A DNA stretch of 64,000 nt from CAIZQW01 sp942493055. Lineage in GTDB: Bacteria; Verrucomicrobiota; Kiritimatiellia; RFP12; UBA1067. Made by a program: the position numbers and the translations under genes. Each line of letters begins with the position of its first letter. The stretch's first letter is position 1. The DNA lies in contig OW818680.1 of the NCBI GenBank assembly GCA_942493055.1, positions 62,001-126,000 of the forward strand, given 5' to 3'. Of this stretch, positions 15,174-23,296 are shown piece after piece. The notes below the pieces were generated by a model. That model searched no databases, was not told the origin of the DNA, and saw only the letters and a program-made list of their open reading frames with translations.

Positions 15174-17771
15174 ATGACTAAGTATTTTTCTGTCAGTGCG
15201 CCTGACGTGAAGGTTTATTTTGTCGCAAGGTTTCGCTTCCGTCCACGGCAGGGCGTATATGTGATCGCCACTGCCTGCGCCATCGTGTTGGCAGCCTGCG
15301 GGCCGGCTTGGGCAAGGAGAAACAAGGGGGTAACGGAGCCGCTTGTTCCGCTTGCGCCGGTCATGCCGCTCGGGCTGGCTGTACCGGACCTCGTGGGCCG
15401 GTGGGAAGGCGAATTCAACCAAATACGTTCGGACCTTTCCGAACGGAATCGGTTTGAAGCCTTGGCCGCGCAGACCTATTGCAGCCAGTCGCTGATCGCT
15501 ACGGAAGACCGTGATCCGACGGATGTGATTCTCCGGCGCACCGAAGCGCTGGCATCAGACATTCAGAAGCTTCCCGGCACACCGGATATGAGAGCACTCA
15601 AGGACGCTCTGGCCCAGCTCAAGGCGAAGGCCGCCGCGTGCAAGCCTGAAGACCTGCCGGCGCGCAAGGCGTTGTTCATGTCAATCGCCGAGCTGCGACG
15701 CAGGATTGCGTTTTCCAACCCGCTGCTGAACTTTAAGAAACTGCTCTTTGTCAAGAGCTTCCTGGGTGCGCATCACTGCTGCGACCAATTCTTCGGCAAT
15801 ACCACTCGCCCCGGGGGCAGCGTTTACATCCTGGACGACCCGTTCGGCCCCAAACCGATGCTGCGTGACATTCTAGCCAGCTCGCCCGTGAGCAACGGGC
15901 GACTTCAGGGCAAGACGCTCAGTAATGGCTCGTTCCGCATGCCGGAGTTAACCTATGACGGAAAGCAGATCTTCTTTGCTGCTACACAGTGCGGACAGGG
16001 CGGGCGGGTGTGGAGTCCGGAAACCTCATACCACGTCTTCACGATTGGCCTCGACGGCTCGGCCCTGACGCAGGTGACCGACGGTTCGTGGAATGATTTC
16101 GACCCGTGTGTGTTGCCGAACGGGCGTGTCGCGTTCATCTCCGAGCGCCGAGGCGGTTTCGGCCGTTGCCACGGGCGACCAGTGCCGACGTACACGCTGC
16201 ACTCCATGAACGTGGATGGCAGCGATATTGTGCCGCTGAGCTATCACGAGACCAACGAGTGGAACCCCAGCGTCAACCACGACGGGATGATCGTCTACAC
16301 GCGATGGGACTACATCGACCGCGGCGACTGCATCGCCCACCATCCATGGATCACCTACACGGATGGCCGCGACCCGCGGGCGCTGCAAGGAAACTATCCG
16401 GTGACCCGCAGGTCTCGTCCGGACGCCGAGATGGACGTGCGCGCGATCCCGGACTCGCCGCTTTACGTGGCGACGGCGGCGCCGCACCACGGTCAGTCGT
16501 TCGGCTCCCTGGTCATCCTCGACCCGCGTATCGAAGACGATGGAGCGATGTCGGCCCTCAAACGACTCACCCCGGAAAACAAGTTCCCCGAGGTTGAAGG
16601 CGGTCAGCCGAGTTACGGTACAGCGTGGCCGCTGAACGAAAACTACTTCTTGTGCGCGTACGCCCCGCCAAGCGGGACGACGCCTGCGAACAACAAGGGT
16701 AAGGGGGGACGCTGTCACGGCATCTATCTGGTCGACAGCTTCGGCAACAAGGAGCTGATCCACGAAGATCCTGCGATCAACAGTATGAGTCCGATTCCGG
16801 TTGCCCCGAGGGCCTGTCCGCCCGTGATTCCGCATGCGACCGCTGTCGGGGTGCCCGGCGGACCTTCCAAGAGCGCCGGTGGGAGTGCGCCGACCAACGG
16901 GATCGTTTTATGCGTCAACGTCTACAACAGCCGCAAAGAGTGGCCGGCGGGTACGAAGATCAAGGAAATCCGCCTCATTCAGGTTTACCCCAAAGCCACC
17001 GCTCCGGTCAACAACCCGGACATCGGCATCGGCAGCGAATCGCTGGCGCGCAACGTGCTGGGTACGGCGCCGGTCTTCCCGGACGGCAGCGTGCAGATGA
17101 CGGTCCCGGCCGGAAAACCGTTCTATATGCAGGCCTTGGATGAAAATGGCTGCGCGATCCAGTCCATGGAATCCGCGACCTACGTGCATCCCGGCGAGAG
17201 GCTCACGTGCCAGGGATGCCACGAGAACACCCACGGATCGCCAGGCACGCCCGCCCGGCCGCCGATGGCGCTGCAGACGGCCGCTGTGGCGCTGTCGCCC
17301 GAGGTCGAAGGTTCGAGTCCTGTTTCGTTTCCGCGGCTTGTTCAGCCGGTGCTGGACCGCCAGTGCGTGACCTGTCACACCAAGAACAAGGGTAAGGCGC
17401 CTGACTTGAGCGGCGCGCCAGCGAATTGGAAGCGGCCAGGCTATGGCGGCGGCAACAAAACGTGGTCCGCCTCCTACATCGCCTTGACGACCGGCACGTA
17501 TAGCGACGCCGCCCCAATCAAGGGCTTCGCGTTCGCCTTCAGCGCCCGTCCGCCGGATCGCATCCCGACGGAGACAACGCCTGGTGCGTTTGGCGCAAAG
17601 GCTTCCAAGCTCTATCAGATGCTCTGCAAAGGTCATCACGACGTGAAGCTTTCGCCCGAAGACATGCGGCGGATCACCACCTGGCTGGACTGCAACAGTG
17701 TTTTCTTCGGTGCTTATTTTGAACTAAACGACCAGATCGCCGGCAAGCTCGTCCGTCCGCCGCTGGAATGA
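15174..17771 (+). CDS. Hydrazine-synthase-alpha-like beta-propeller protein with two CxxCH haem motifs
   Basis: The product has 865 residues. The basic N-terminus and hydrophobic stretch VYVIATACAIVLAACGPAWA suggest export. The start could lie further in. Residues about 180-560 carry NPLLNFKKLLFVKS, GGSVYILDDPFGPKP, MPELTYDGKQIFFAA and PD40-type propeller repeats (LPNGRVAFISERRGG, HDGMIVYTRWDYID), the arrangement of HZS alpha-domain proteins. Two c-type haem motifs follow, CQGCH (about 681-685) and CVTCH (about 732-736), the second in a cytochrome c-like tail. Homologues occur widely in PVC bacteria that do not make hydrazine, so the name is structural, not functional. A periplasmic dihaem redox role is likely. 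By eye its codons are more GC-rich than those of its neighbours, which might indicate transfer. Confidence 0.75.
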   Translation: MTKYFSVSAPDVKVYFVARFRFRPRQGVYVIATACAIVLAACGPAWARRNKGVTEPLVPLAPVMPLGLAVPDLVGRWEGEFNQIRSDLSERNRFEALAAQTYCSQSLIATEDRDPTDVILRRTEALASDIQKLPGTPDMRALKDALAQLKAKAAACKPEDLPARKALFMSIAELRRRIAFSNPLLNFKKLLFVKSFLGAHHCCDQFFGNTTRPGGSVYILDDPFGPKPMLRDILASSPVSNGRLQGKTLSNGSFRMPELTYDGKQIFFAATQCGQGGRVWSPETSYHVFTIGLDGSALTQVTDGSWNDFDPCVLPNGRVAFISERRGGFGRCHGRPVPTYTLHSMNVDGSDIVPLSYHETNEWNPSVNHDGMIVYTRWDYIDRGDCIAHHPWITYTDGRDPRALQGNYPVTRRSRPDAEMDVRAIPDSPLYVATAAPHHGQSFGSLVILDPRIEDDGAMSALKRLTPENKFPEVEGGQPSYGTAWPLNENYFLCAYAPPSGTTPANNKGKGGRCHGIYLVDSFGNKELIHEDPAINSMSPIPVAPRACPPVIPHATAVGVPGGPSKSAGGSAPTNGIVLCVNVYNSRKEWPAGTKIKEIRLIQVYPKATAPVNNPDIGIGSESLARNVLGTAPVFPDGSVQMTVPAGKPFYMQALDENGCAIQSMESATYVHPGERLTCQGCHENTHGSPGTPARPPMALQTAAVALSPEVEGSSPVSFPRLVQPVLDRQCVTCHTKNKGKAPDLSGAPANWKRPGYGGGNKTWSASYIALTTGTYSDAAPIKGFAFAFSARPPDRIPTETTPGAFGAKASKLYQMLCKGHHDVKLSPEDMRRITTWLDCNSVFFGAYFELNDQIAGKLVRPPLE

Positions 17772-17796
17772 GATTCGCCGGGGGGGTATGGCAGGT

Positions 17797-17893
17797 GATG
17801 GGATGGATGGGACGCATGCGACGAATGGGACGTATGTCTTCGTGCACGATTCTCATAGGTCTCATACGTCCCATGAGTCCCATTTGTCCCCTT
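17797..17893. repeat. GGGATGGATGGGACGCATGC / CATACGTCCCATGAGTCCCA inverted repeat
   Basis: The left arm is built from GGGAYR/GGGACG steps and the right arm from CGTCCCAT/GTCCCAT, with an irregular centre. It sits between the convergent HZS-like and zinc-ribbon genes. The design resembles family C with a different pentamer. Confidence 0.6.
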
Positions 17894-18232
17894 CTAAAAC
17901 GATTTCATGAGTTCGCTGAATTGCTCATAGACGTGCTTAAGCTGGATAAGGCTGAGTACCGTCAGCAAGGTGAGCACGAGCGTGACAAGGGTCCAGATCG
18001 CCTTTGAGACGGGCTTCATGGTTGGATGGAACCAGATCAGTGGCAACGCAAACGGGGGCACGCAGAGCAGGGTAACCACGATGGATGAGGTTCGGAAGTA
18101 CCAGGGGACGTTGCTCTCGGCTGTTGTCTGCTCAGGATGTGTGCGTATCGGTCCATTCAGGAACTCGCCGCAGTGTTTACACTTGATGGCCGCGTCTTGT
18201 ATCTCTTCAGCACAGTAGGGGCATAATTTCAT
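17894..18232 (-). CDS. Zinc-ribbon membrane protein
   Basis: An in-frame start exists 24 nt upstream, but ATG 18232 follows GGAG at proper spacing, giving 112 residues. The N-terminal zinc ribbon CPYCAEEIQDAAIKCKHCGEF is of the common double-CxxC type found at the head of small bacterial membrane proteins. A polar stretch follows, then two hydrophobic segments (about residues 48-66 and 75-102). The gene converges on the HZS-like gene and is downstream of hipA on the same strand (34 nt gap). A role is not known. The zinc ribbon should face the cytoplasm. Confidence 0.75.
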   Translation of the reverse strand: MKLCPYCAEEIQDAAIKCKHCGEFLNGPIRTHPEQTTAESNVPWYFRTSSIVVTLLCVPPFALPLIWFHPTMKPVSKAIWTLVTLVLTLLTVLSLIQLKHVYEQFSELMKSF

Positions 18233-18266
18233 TTTGCTTCTCCATCCTTCCATCACTCGGTTTAAA

Positions 18267-19478
18267 TCACAGGCACGCCCTGATGGGCTTCAGTCGTGCA
18301 GTCGGAATCCCAATCTCTTTCCCGAGCGTCTCCAGTTTTGCAATTTCGGAGCGCACGTGCTCAAGGATCTCGCGGGCATCGGCATTCCTGAGTTCAACGG
18401 ATTCGGCGAGTTTTAAAAGGTCTTTTGCATTTGGCTTCTCTCCCTCTCCTGCAACCGAAAGCGTGTGCCAGCCATTTGGACCTGAACTAAAGGTGAAGTC
18501 AAAGAGCGGCGAGAGCCGCCATTCTCCATTCGGGCCCATGAGAAACGCGAAATTCTTCAGGTGGTCATCACGGTTATGGGCCAGCACATTCAGGCAGGCC
18601 CTTCTGAAAAGTTCCTTTTTCGCAGCGTAATCGCGCGTCAAGGCATCCGTAAGCTGAAACAGCGTTGCATACTCTGTGCCTGCGATTCTGAAATCGGCAT
18701 GGAGCAGGCCTGCTGCGGAATGAAGGTGTAGACGGCTGCCGTCTCGTCCGCGGTCAAACCGCTGGGTGGCAAAAAAACAACCCGCTTTTGTCTCGATCAG
18801 CCGGCATGCGGGGACCTCTGCTCCGGATGCCCTTGCGAACTCATTGTACAAAAACTCTAAAGCCCCGGCATGGGGGCCATCGCTCCTCGTGTTGAACTTG
18901 ATGATCCAATGCTCAAATCCATCCGGCAACACTTCGTCATCGGAAACAACCTTCCCTGTGCCCGGATTGAAGCCGACAAACGCTTTTGGGCGGGCACCGC
19001 CTGAGCTTCCGGCCAGCCGCCGAAGTTCAGGCAGGACATCCTCGATCTTGTTGTCGTCAAAATCCCACGCGTTCTGAGCCAGTGCACTTAAGTCAAAGGG
19101 CGTGTCAGGCGATGGAACCTCTTCGGCAGGATGGAAGGTCAAGGCGCCCATGCCTCCCTTCCCCACACAGGCGAAACGCTCCATGAGCGTCGGATACCGT
19201 CCGCGTACGCGTACGAAATGGTGGTCGATGATTCGTCGTCCCCAGCTATCAGGAAGCGCATCTTCAAAAACGCCAAAGGTCTCCATGTTGCCTTGCCGGT
19301 CGTAGAGCTGCACCGCTGCTTTCAGTGACAAATGAAAGGGCGACAAGGGCAGACCCCGTGACAAAAATTCAGGACTGAATTGAAAAGCGCTGGCCCGGTC
19401 AAGCTGCGACAGGGTTCCGACTGACATGATGTCATCACGCGAAAAATGCAACTGTACATGTAAAGCTTCCGTTTTCAT
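18267..19478 (-). CDS. hipA: HipA-family serine/threonine kinase toxin
   Basis: The product has 403 residues, near the usual HipA length of about 440. The N-terminal subdomain has GVFEDALPDSWGRRIIDHHF, typical of HipA_N. The kinase part has SSGGARPKAFV (glycine-rich loop), the catalytic loop HNRDDHLKNFAF (Asp as base, Asn for metal), and LSPLFDFTFSSG, corresponding to the metal-binding Asp region. HipA toxins phosphorylate translation-related targets such as GltX and cause growth arrest. The target here is unknown. The start overlaps the hipB stop by 4 nt, the standard antitoxin-first layout. All key kinase residues appear intact, so it should be active. Confidence 0.9.
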   Translation of the reverse strand: MKTEALHVQLHFSRDDIMSVGTLSQLDRASAFQFSPEFLSRGLPLSPFHLSLKAAVQLYDRQGNMETFGVFEDALPDSWGRRIIDHHFVRVRGRYPTLMERFACVGKGGMGALTFHPAEEVPSPDTPFDLSALAQNAWDFDDNKIEDVLPELRRLAGSSGGARPKAFVGFNPGTGKVVSDDEVLPDGFEHWIIKFNTRSDGPHAGALEFLYNEFARASGAEVPACRLIETKAGCFFATQRFDRGRDGSRLHLHSAAGLLHADFRIAGTEYATLFQLTDALTRDYAAKKELFRRACLNVLAHNRDDHLKNFAFLMGPNGEWRLSPLFDFTFSSGPNGWHTLSVAGEGEKPNAKDLLKLAESVELRNADAREILEHVRSEIAKLETLGKEIGIPTARLKPIRACL

Positions 19479-19822
19479 TTACCCGCCTTTTTCGCACGGA
19501 TGCGTTTCGGCAACGCATCCTTTTCCGAGGGGAGTAAGGTGGAGAGGTTTGTCGGGATGATCGCCAGCCGGAGACGTTCCTGGATGACCTCGTTCATGGA
19601 ATCCAACGCGCCAGTTGCAAAGAGCACCTTGGCGAGAAAGTCAATCGAACCCGCGCCCTTCTGTTCAAAGCGTGACAGGGTGGAAACAGGCACGCCAGCC
19701 CGCGATGCTAGCATCGCTTGGGTCCATTTTTCACGTTGACGCAAGGCGCGCACCCATTTCCCAAGCGCTTGACAGAACATCTTGGGCGTCGTCATCTGCA
19801 ACGTATATTTCTCCTGTTTCAT
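19475..19822 (-). CDS. hipB: HipB-like XRE-family antitoxin
   Basis: The 115-residue protein has a helix-turn-helix of XRE type at about residues 22-77 (LRQREKWTQAMLASRAGV ... STLSRFEQKG). A basic C-terminal tail (KDALPKRIRAKKAGK) follows. It should bind HipA and autorepress through the palindrome at 19843-19859. The start is uncertain: ATG 19822 would be essentially leaderless if the matched promoter is used, while ATG 19795 would give a 106-residue protein. Confidence 0.88.
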   Translation of the reverse strand: MKQEKYTLQMTTPKMFCQALGKWVRALRQREKWTQAMLASRAGVPVSTLSRFEQKGAGSIDFLAKVLFATGALDSMNEVIQERLRLAIIPTNLSTLLPSEKDALPKRIRAKKAGK

Positions 19823-19828
19823 GCACCA

Positions 19829-19859
19829 ACTATAATATATCCTGTTGTAATTAACAACA
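19829..19859 (-). promoter_or_regulatory. hipBA promoter with overlapping palindromic operator
   Basis: Read on the minus strand, -35 TTGTTA (19857-19852) and -10 TATAGT (19834-19829) are 17 nt apart. The palindrome TGTTGT-AATTA-ACAACA (19843-19859) has perfect 6-nt arms and covers the -35 and half the spacer. That is where an autorepressing antitoxin would bind. Confidence 0.6.
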
Positions 19860-19952
19860 CTTATTTATCATAAATACAATATATGGTATTTATAAGGTTT
19901 TATCAGGGTCTTCGTTTTTGGGTGCCAGTGCTAGGCGTATAGAAGTTCAAAC

Positions 19953-20216
19953 ATGATTTCGGTCTTAATCTGGTCACAAAAGGAGAATGATGCGTTCAAT
20001 CATATCCGGTGGTTTCTCGTGGCGGCACTGTTTTCACTGACTTCGGTGTGTGCGGATATTGGCTATGAGTTGGTCACTGTTGGAAATCCAACCAATGCTG
20101 CCGACTCCATCAGCTATGGGCGGGTTGACTACTATTACCGGTTCGGAAAGTATGAAGTGACGATTGCGCAGTACACGGCGTTTCTCAACGCAGTAGCGCC
20201 GACAGGGCATATTTGA
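19953..20216 (+). pseudogene. Truncated SUMF1/formylglycine-generating-enzyme-like gene
   Basis: The open frame encodes FLVAALFSLTSVCADIGYELVTVGN ... RFGKYEVTIAQYTAFLNAVA. This is the N-terminal region of secreted SUMF1-domain proteins (signal peptide, then the YEVTxxQYxxFLN motif), but it stops after 87 residues, where family members need over 200. A ribosome-binding site (AAAGGAGA) precedes ATGATG near 19986, which is out of frame with the signal peptide. A frameshift near 19990-20010 is therefore likely in addition to the 3' truncation. No continuation is visible in 20217-20415, which is an AT-rich leader without a gene. Confidence 0.65.
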
Positions 20217-20415
20217 GGTGTCCTTGACGTCAACTGCTGCGGGGAGTCACCTATACGCCCAGATGTTGCACTGAAGCGTAAAAATACACCAACTGGCTAA
20301 AATGTGCAAAGACAATCATCTCTAAGCTCAGTTTGCACTGTACAGGTAATCTCATTTTTGAAATGATAATAATTAAGTTTTTGATAGAAAAGTAATTAGT
20401 GTATTATGGAGATGC

Positions 20416-22710
20416 ATGATGAAAATCAGGATCATGGGTATTGTGATAGGGGTAGCCTTGGGGGCGCAGGCGGGAGTGAAGCTCTATGACGGGTTTGCTG
20501 CCGGAGGGAGTACGCCTGGCGTTGGCCAATACAAAAGTGACCCGGCCACGACCACGGGCAGTAATAATGATTCGGTGATCGGCCAGGCCCCGGTGCTGAC
20601 GGGCTTCGACGCCGTTGACCTGTGGGTCAGCGGGGACCCCTTTTCGACAGACGTGTATCCGCGCATCAACGATACGGGACTTGAATACACGGATGTCAAA
20701 GGGGCGAAACTCCTCACGCAACCAGGAGGATTTGACCTTTCCTCCGGCACCGCAACCGGGACGCGGGAGGTCCGGCGGTATACAAACATCTCTGGCGCGC
20801 TCCCCTATGATGGGATATTCTTCAGTGCTCTGATGCAGTTCGGGGCGGAAAGTGACGGCATGGTGCGTTGGACCCAGGGGTACGCTCAGCCATTCCAACG
20901 CGATCACTACGTGGGTTTCACGACAAACGGTTACATCTATGTGGGAGTAGACTCTACGGTGTTTGTAAGCTCAAACACCGTCTACAGCATCAATACGCCG
21001 CATCTAGTTGTGGTGAAATGGTACGAAGAAAACATGGCGGACGTATGGGTTGACCCGTCGGATATCACGAATCTTGCGGCGATGCCGAAAGCGCTGTCCG
21101 GGGTTGCCGTCGGGTATGTCGGGAACAATGCGGCCTACTCGTTGGACTACCTGAAGATCAAGGTGAACGCGAAGGCGGGCAGCAGCTTTCTTGTGGATGA
21201 GGTCCGGTTTGCAACGACGTGGCCGGAAGTCCTGCCGTTGTTGATACAAGGGGGACCCTTTATTGAGACGGCACCGGTCGGCGAAGTGTCATACTACAGT
21301 GCGACGCTCAATGGATTCCTTGCCAGCACAGGCGCCGCACCAACGACCGTCTGGGCCGCATGGGGTGTGGCTGGTTCATTGGGGGCGTCGACGCCGCTGG
21401 CGAACTGGCCGCATTCAGCCCTTCTCAGCCCCAACCCCATGACCAACTCAGCAACACCCGTTTCCTTTGCGGTATCCGGCCTTGATGCGGCGACAACGTA
21501 TCGCTATACGTTCTTTGCCTCGAACAGTGTAGGTGTGGTCGGGGCGTTGGGCGTGCAGGCATTCACGACGTTGAACGACGATCCCGTCATCGCGGTCGAC
21601 CTGGCCACGGACGTCACGAAGAACAGTTTCTCGCTGAACGGCACGCTGTCCTCGACAGGAAACGCTCCGGTGACGGTGTGGGCTGTCTGGGACACGGACG
21701 ATCATCCTGCGGCCGTGATCCCGGCGGACTGGCCCAACGCTGTCGATCTCGGCGTAGCAACGACAGGAGCCGTTTCACATGCGGTCTCCGGATTGATTGA
21801 CGGGGCACGTTACACCTACCGCTTCTATTCAACGAATGCTAATGGCGCGGTCTGGTCGCCTGCGAAGTTGGTGCTTCTCGATCTGCCGCCGACGATCTAC
21901 GATGGCTTCCCTGGCAGCGCGACGCCCAATCAAGATCAGTATCAGACCGGAGGCGGTTATTCCACCGATCTCCTTGTCGGGCAATCGCCCTTGCTCAACG
22001 GGTTCGATGGTGCCACCGCCTCCGCCTGGAGCTCGACCTACATATATGCGTCTAACGTCTATTGGCAGGTTCGGTCTGAAGGGCTTTCATACACACGTCT
22101 TAAGACAATGCCCGGCAGTCTTCGCTTCTTCCGAGAAGCAGCGGGTCAGGAGAAGCGGGTTTCACGTGACTCCGCCGCAAGCGTGGTCAGCGAATCATGG
22201 TGGGTCGCTTTCCTGATACAGTACAGTGTCAGCAACGGCACGTCCTTCACGGTTGAACTGAACGGCTGCGCCCTGAGTACGAATAGATGCCTGGTCGGAA
22301 TCAACCCGTCAGGACATCTCACGTTTGTTGGCGGCGGTGCCCTCGCTACGAGTGCGACGTTGGGGAGTGTACTCTCGACCAATGAAACACATCTGGTCTT
22401 GATGCACTTCACGGAGCAGACCAACAGCTTCTATGCGGCTGTCGACATCTGGCTTGACCCGACGCTGAAGGGTTCGTCCGCAGCGCTCGGTCCGCCAGAT
22501 ATCGCTGACCAGTCAACGATCTTCTCCGAATATCAGGACACGAGCAAACCGAACAACAACATTGACGTGCAGTACCCTTTCAAGAGGGTGGCGCTGTATT
22601 CGTCGTACGTGTATGGTGCGGTGAACTTTTTCTTTGACGAGTTCATTGTGACCAAGAGCTATGAAAACCTTCCGCTAGAGAAAAACGGGACCCGCATCTC
22701 CGTGTACTGA
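20416..22710 (+). CDS. Secreted modular protein: two LamG-like domains around two Ig-like repeats
   Basis: The 764-residue product has a signal peptide (MMKIRIMGIVIGVALGAQA). A first module (about 21-275) opens with KLYDGFAAGG and GQAPVLTGFDA. A second homologous module (about 493-755) opens with TIYDGFPGSA and GQSPLLNGFDG. Both have alternating beta-type sequence ending in DEVRFA or DEFIVT, resembling concanavalin/LamG-fold domains. Between them lie two repeats of about 100 residues with ATLNGFLASTGAAPTTVWAAW and FSLNGTLSSTGNAPVTVWAV, each followed by SGLDAATTYRYTFFASN or SGLIDGARYTYRFYSTN, typical of Fn3/Ig-like folds. No anchor or sorting signal is seen at the C-terminus. A carbohydrate-binding or matrix role is plausible. 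No enzyme motif was recognised. Confidence 0.75.
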   Translation: MMKIRIMGIVIGVALGAQAGVKLYDGFAAGGSTPGVGQYKSDPATTTGSNNDSVIGQAPVLTGFDAVDLWVSGDPFSTDVYPRINDTGLEYTDVKGAKLLTQPGGFDLSSGTATGTREVRRYTNISGALPYDGIFFSALMQFGAESDGMVRWTQGYAQPFQRDHYVGFTTNGYIYVGVDSTVFVSSNTVYSINTPHLVVVKWYEENMADVWVDPSDITNLAAMPKALSGVAVGYVGNNAAYSLDYLKIKVNAKAGSSFLVDEVRFATTWPEVLPLLIQGGPFIETAPVGEVSYYSATLNGFLASTGAAPTTVWAAWGVAGSLGASTPLANWPHSALLSPNPMTNSATPVSFAVSGLDAATTYRYTFFASNSVGVVGALGVQAFTTLNDDPVIAVDLATDVTKNSFSLNGTLSSTGNAPVTVWAVWDTDDHPAAVIPADWPNAVDLGVATTGAVSHAVSGLIDGARYTYRFYSTNANGAVWSPAKLVLLDLPPTIYDGFPGSATPNQDQYQTGGGYSTDLLVGQSPLLNGFDGATASAWSSTYIYASNVYWQVRSEGLSYTRLKTMPGSLRFFREAAGQEKRVSRDSAASVVSESWWVAFLIQYSVSNGTSFTVELNGCALSTNRCLVGINPSGHLTFVGGGALATSATLGSVLSTNETHLVLMHFTEQTNSFYAAVDIWLDPTLKGSSAALGPPDIADQSTIFSEYQDTSKPNNNIDVQYPFKRVALYSSYVYGAVNFFFDEFIVTKSYENLPLEKNGTRISVY

Positions 22711-22783
22711 GCCTCTTTCGGACTAGGTTCCCGACCGCCACCCGCAGAGAGGGAATAAACGCAGAAGTAACTTTCGGCTTTCA

Positions 22784-23065
22784 TGCGGGCGGGACCCGCC
22801 TACGCCAAAGGCTACGGCGTGGCAGGCGCCCACGCTCCCTTCTGTTGCTGCCCTCAAAGGAGCGCGGGCATCTTGCCCGCCGGAGCCGAGACGGCTCCGC
22901 CACCTTTTTGACCTGGGAGCGCTGACGTCTTCGTCGGCACGAAATATGGCGCGGGCGATCAAGGCCGACGGGGACTTCGGCGTTCCCAGGAGATAAGCCC
23001 TTCGATTGCAACAAGCTAACACTGAACAAAAAAAGAAACGGGCTGCGAAAAGTTAGTGGCATTAG
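22784..23065 (-). repeat. Composite non-coding repeat, copy 2
   Basis: On the minus strand this carries the same series of blocks as 1685-1935: GCAGCCCGTTTC, TTAGCTTGTTGCAA, GGGCTTATCTCCTGGGAA, a hairpin bounded by CCTGGGA/TCCCAGG, the GGCGGGCAAGATGCCCGC module and CCCGCATGAAAG. The filler inside the first hairpin is different and longer. The motif AAAAGTTAGTGGCATTAGGC adjoins it at 23049. The 22711-23229 gap holds nothing else I can support. Confidence 0.7.
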
Positions 23066-23229
23066 GCGGGGACGCCTATTCGCCCAGCAAGGCTTCCCCA
23101 CCATCATTCCAGTGAAGTTGCAGCCCTTCCGGTGGCTGCCGGACAGATGCCTAGCAGGAATTCAAGCCATAATTTTAATTGCTGGTGTCCTGCGAGGTGA
23201 CCTTGGCTTCCATCTCCGCTGCATAAAAC

Positions 23230-23270
23230 AAGACGACTCTCAAAACCGTGGTGGTTTGGAGAGCCGTCTT
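23230..23270 (-). terminator. Intrinsic terminator of pgk
   Basis: The minus strand reads AAGACGGCTCTCCAAACC, a short loop, then GGTTTTGAGAGTCGTCTT followed by TGTTTT. The 18-bp stem has few mismatches and lies 27 nt after the pgk stop codon. Confidence 0.8.
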
Positions 23271-23296
23271 TGTTTGAATGATTGTATTGCGTGCGC

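Noticed and set aside
16026..16835. Minus-strand frame of 269 codons, Arg/Val-rich
   Set aside because: It is antisense to the HZS-alpha-like gene, with composition typical of shadow frames in GC-rich DNA.
15174..17771. Evidence for an anammox organism
   Set aside because: HZS-alpha-like proteins are common in non-anammox PVC bacteria, and no other hydrazine synthase or dehydrogenase gene is present.
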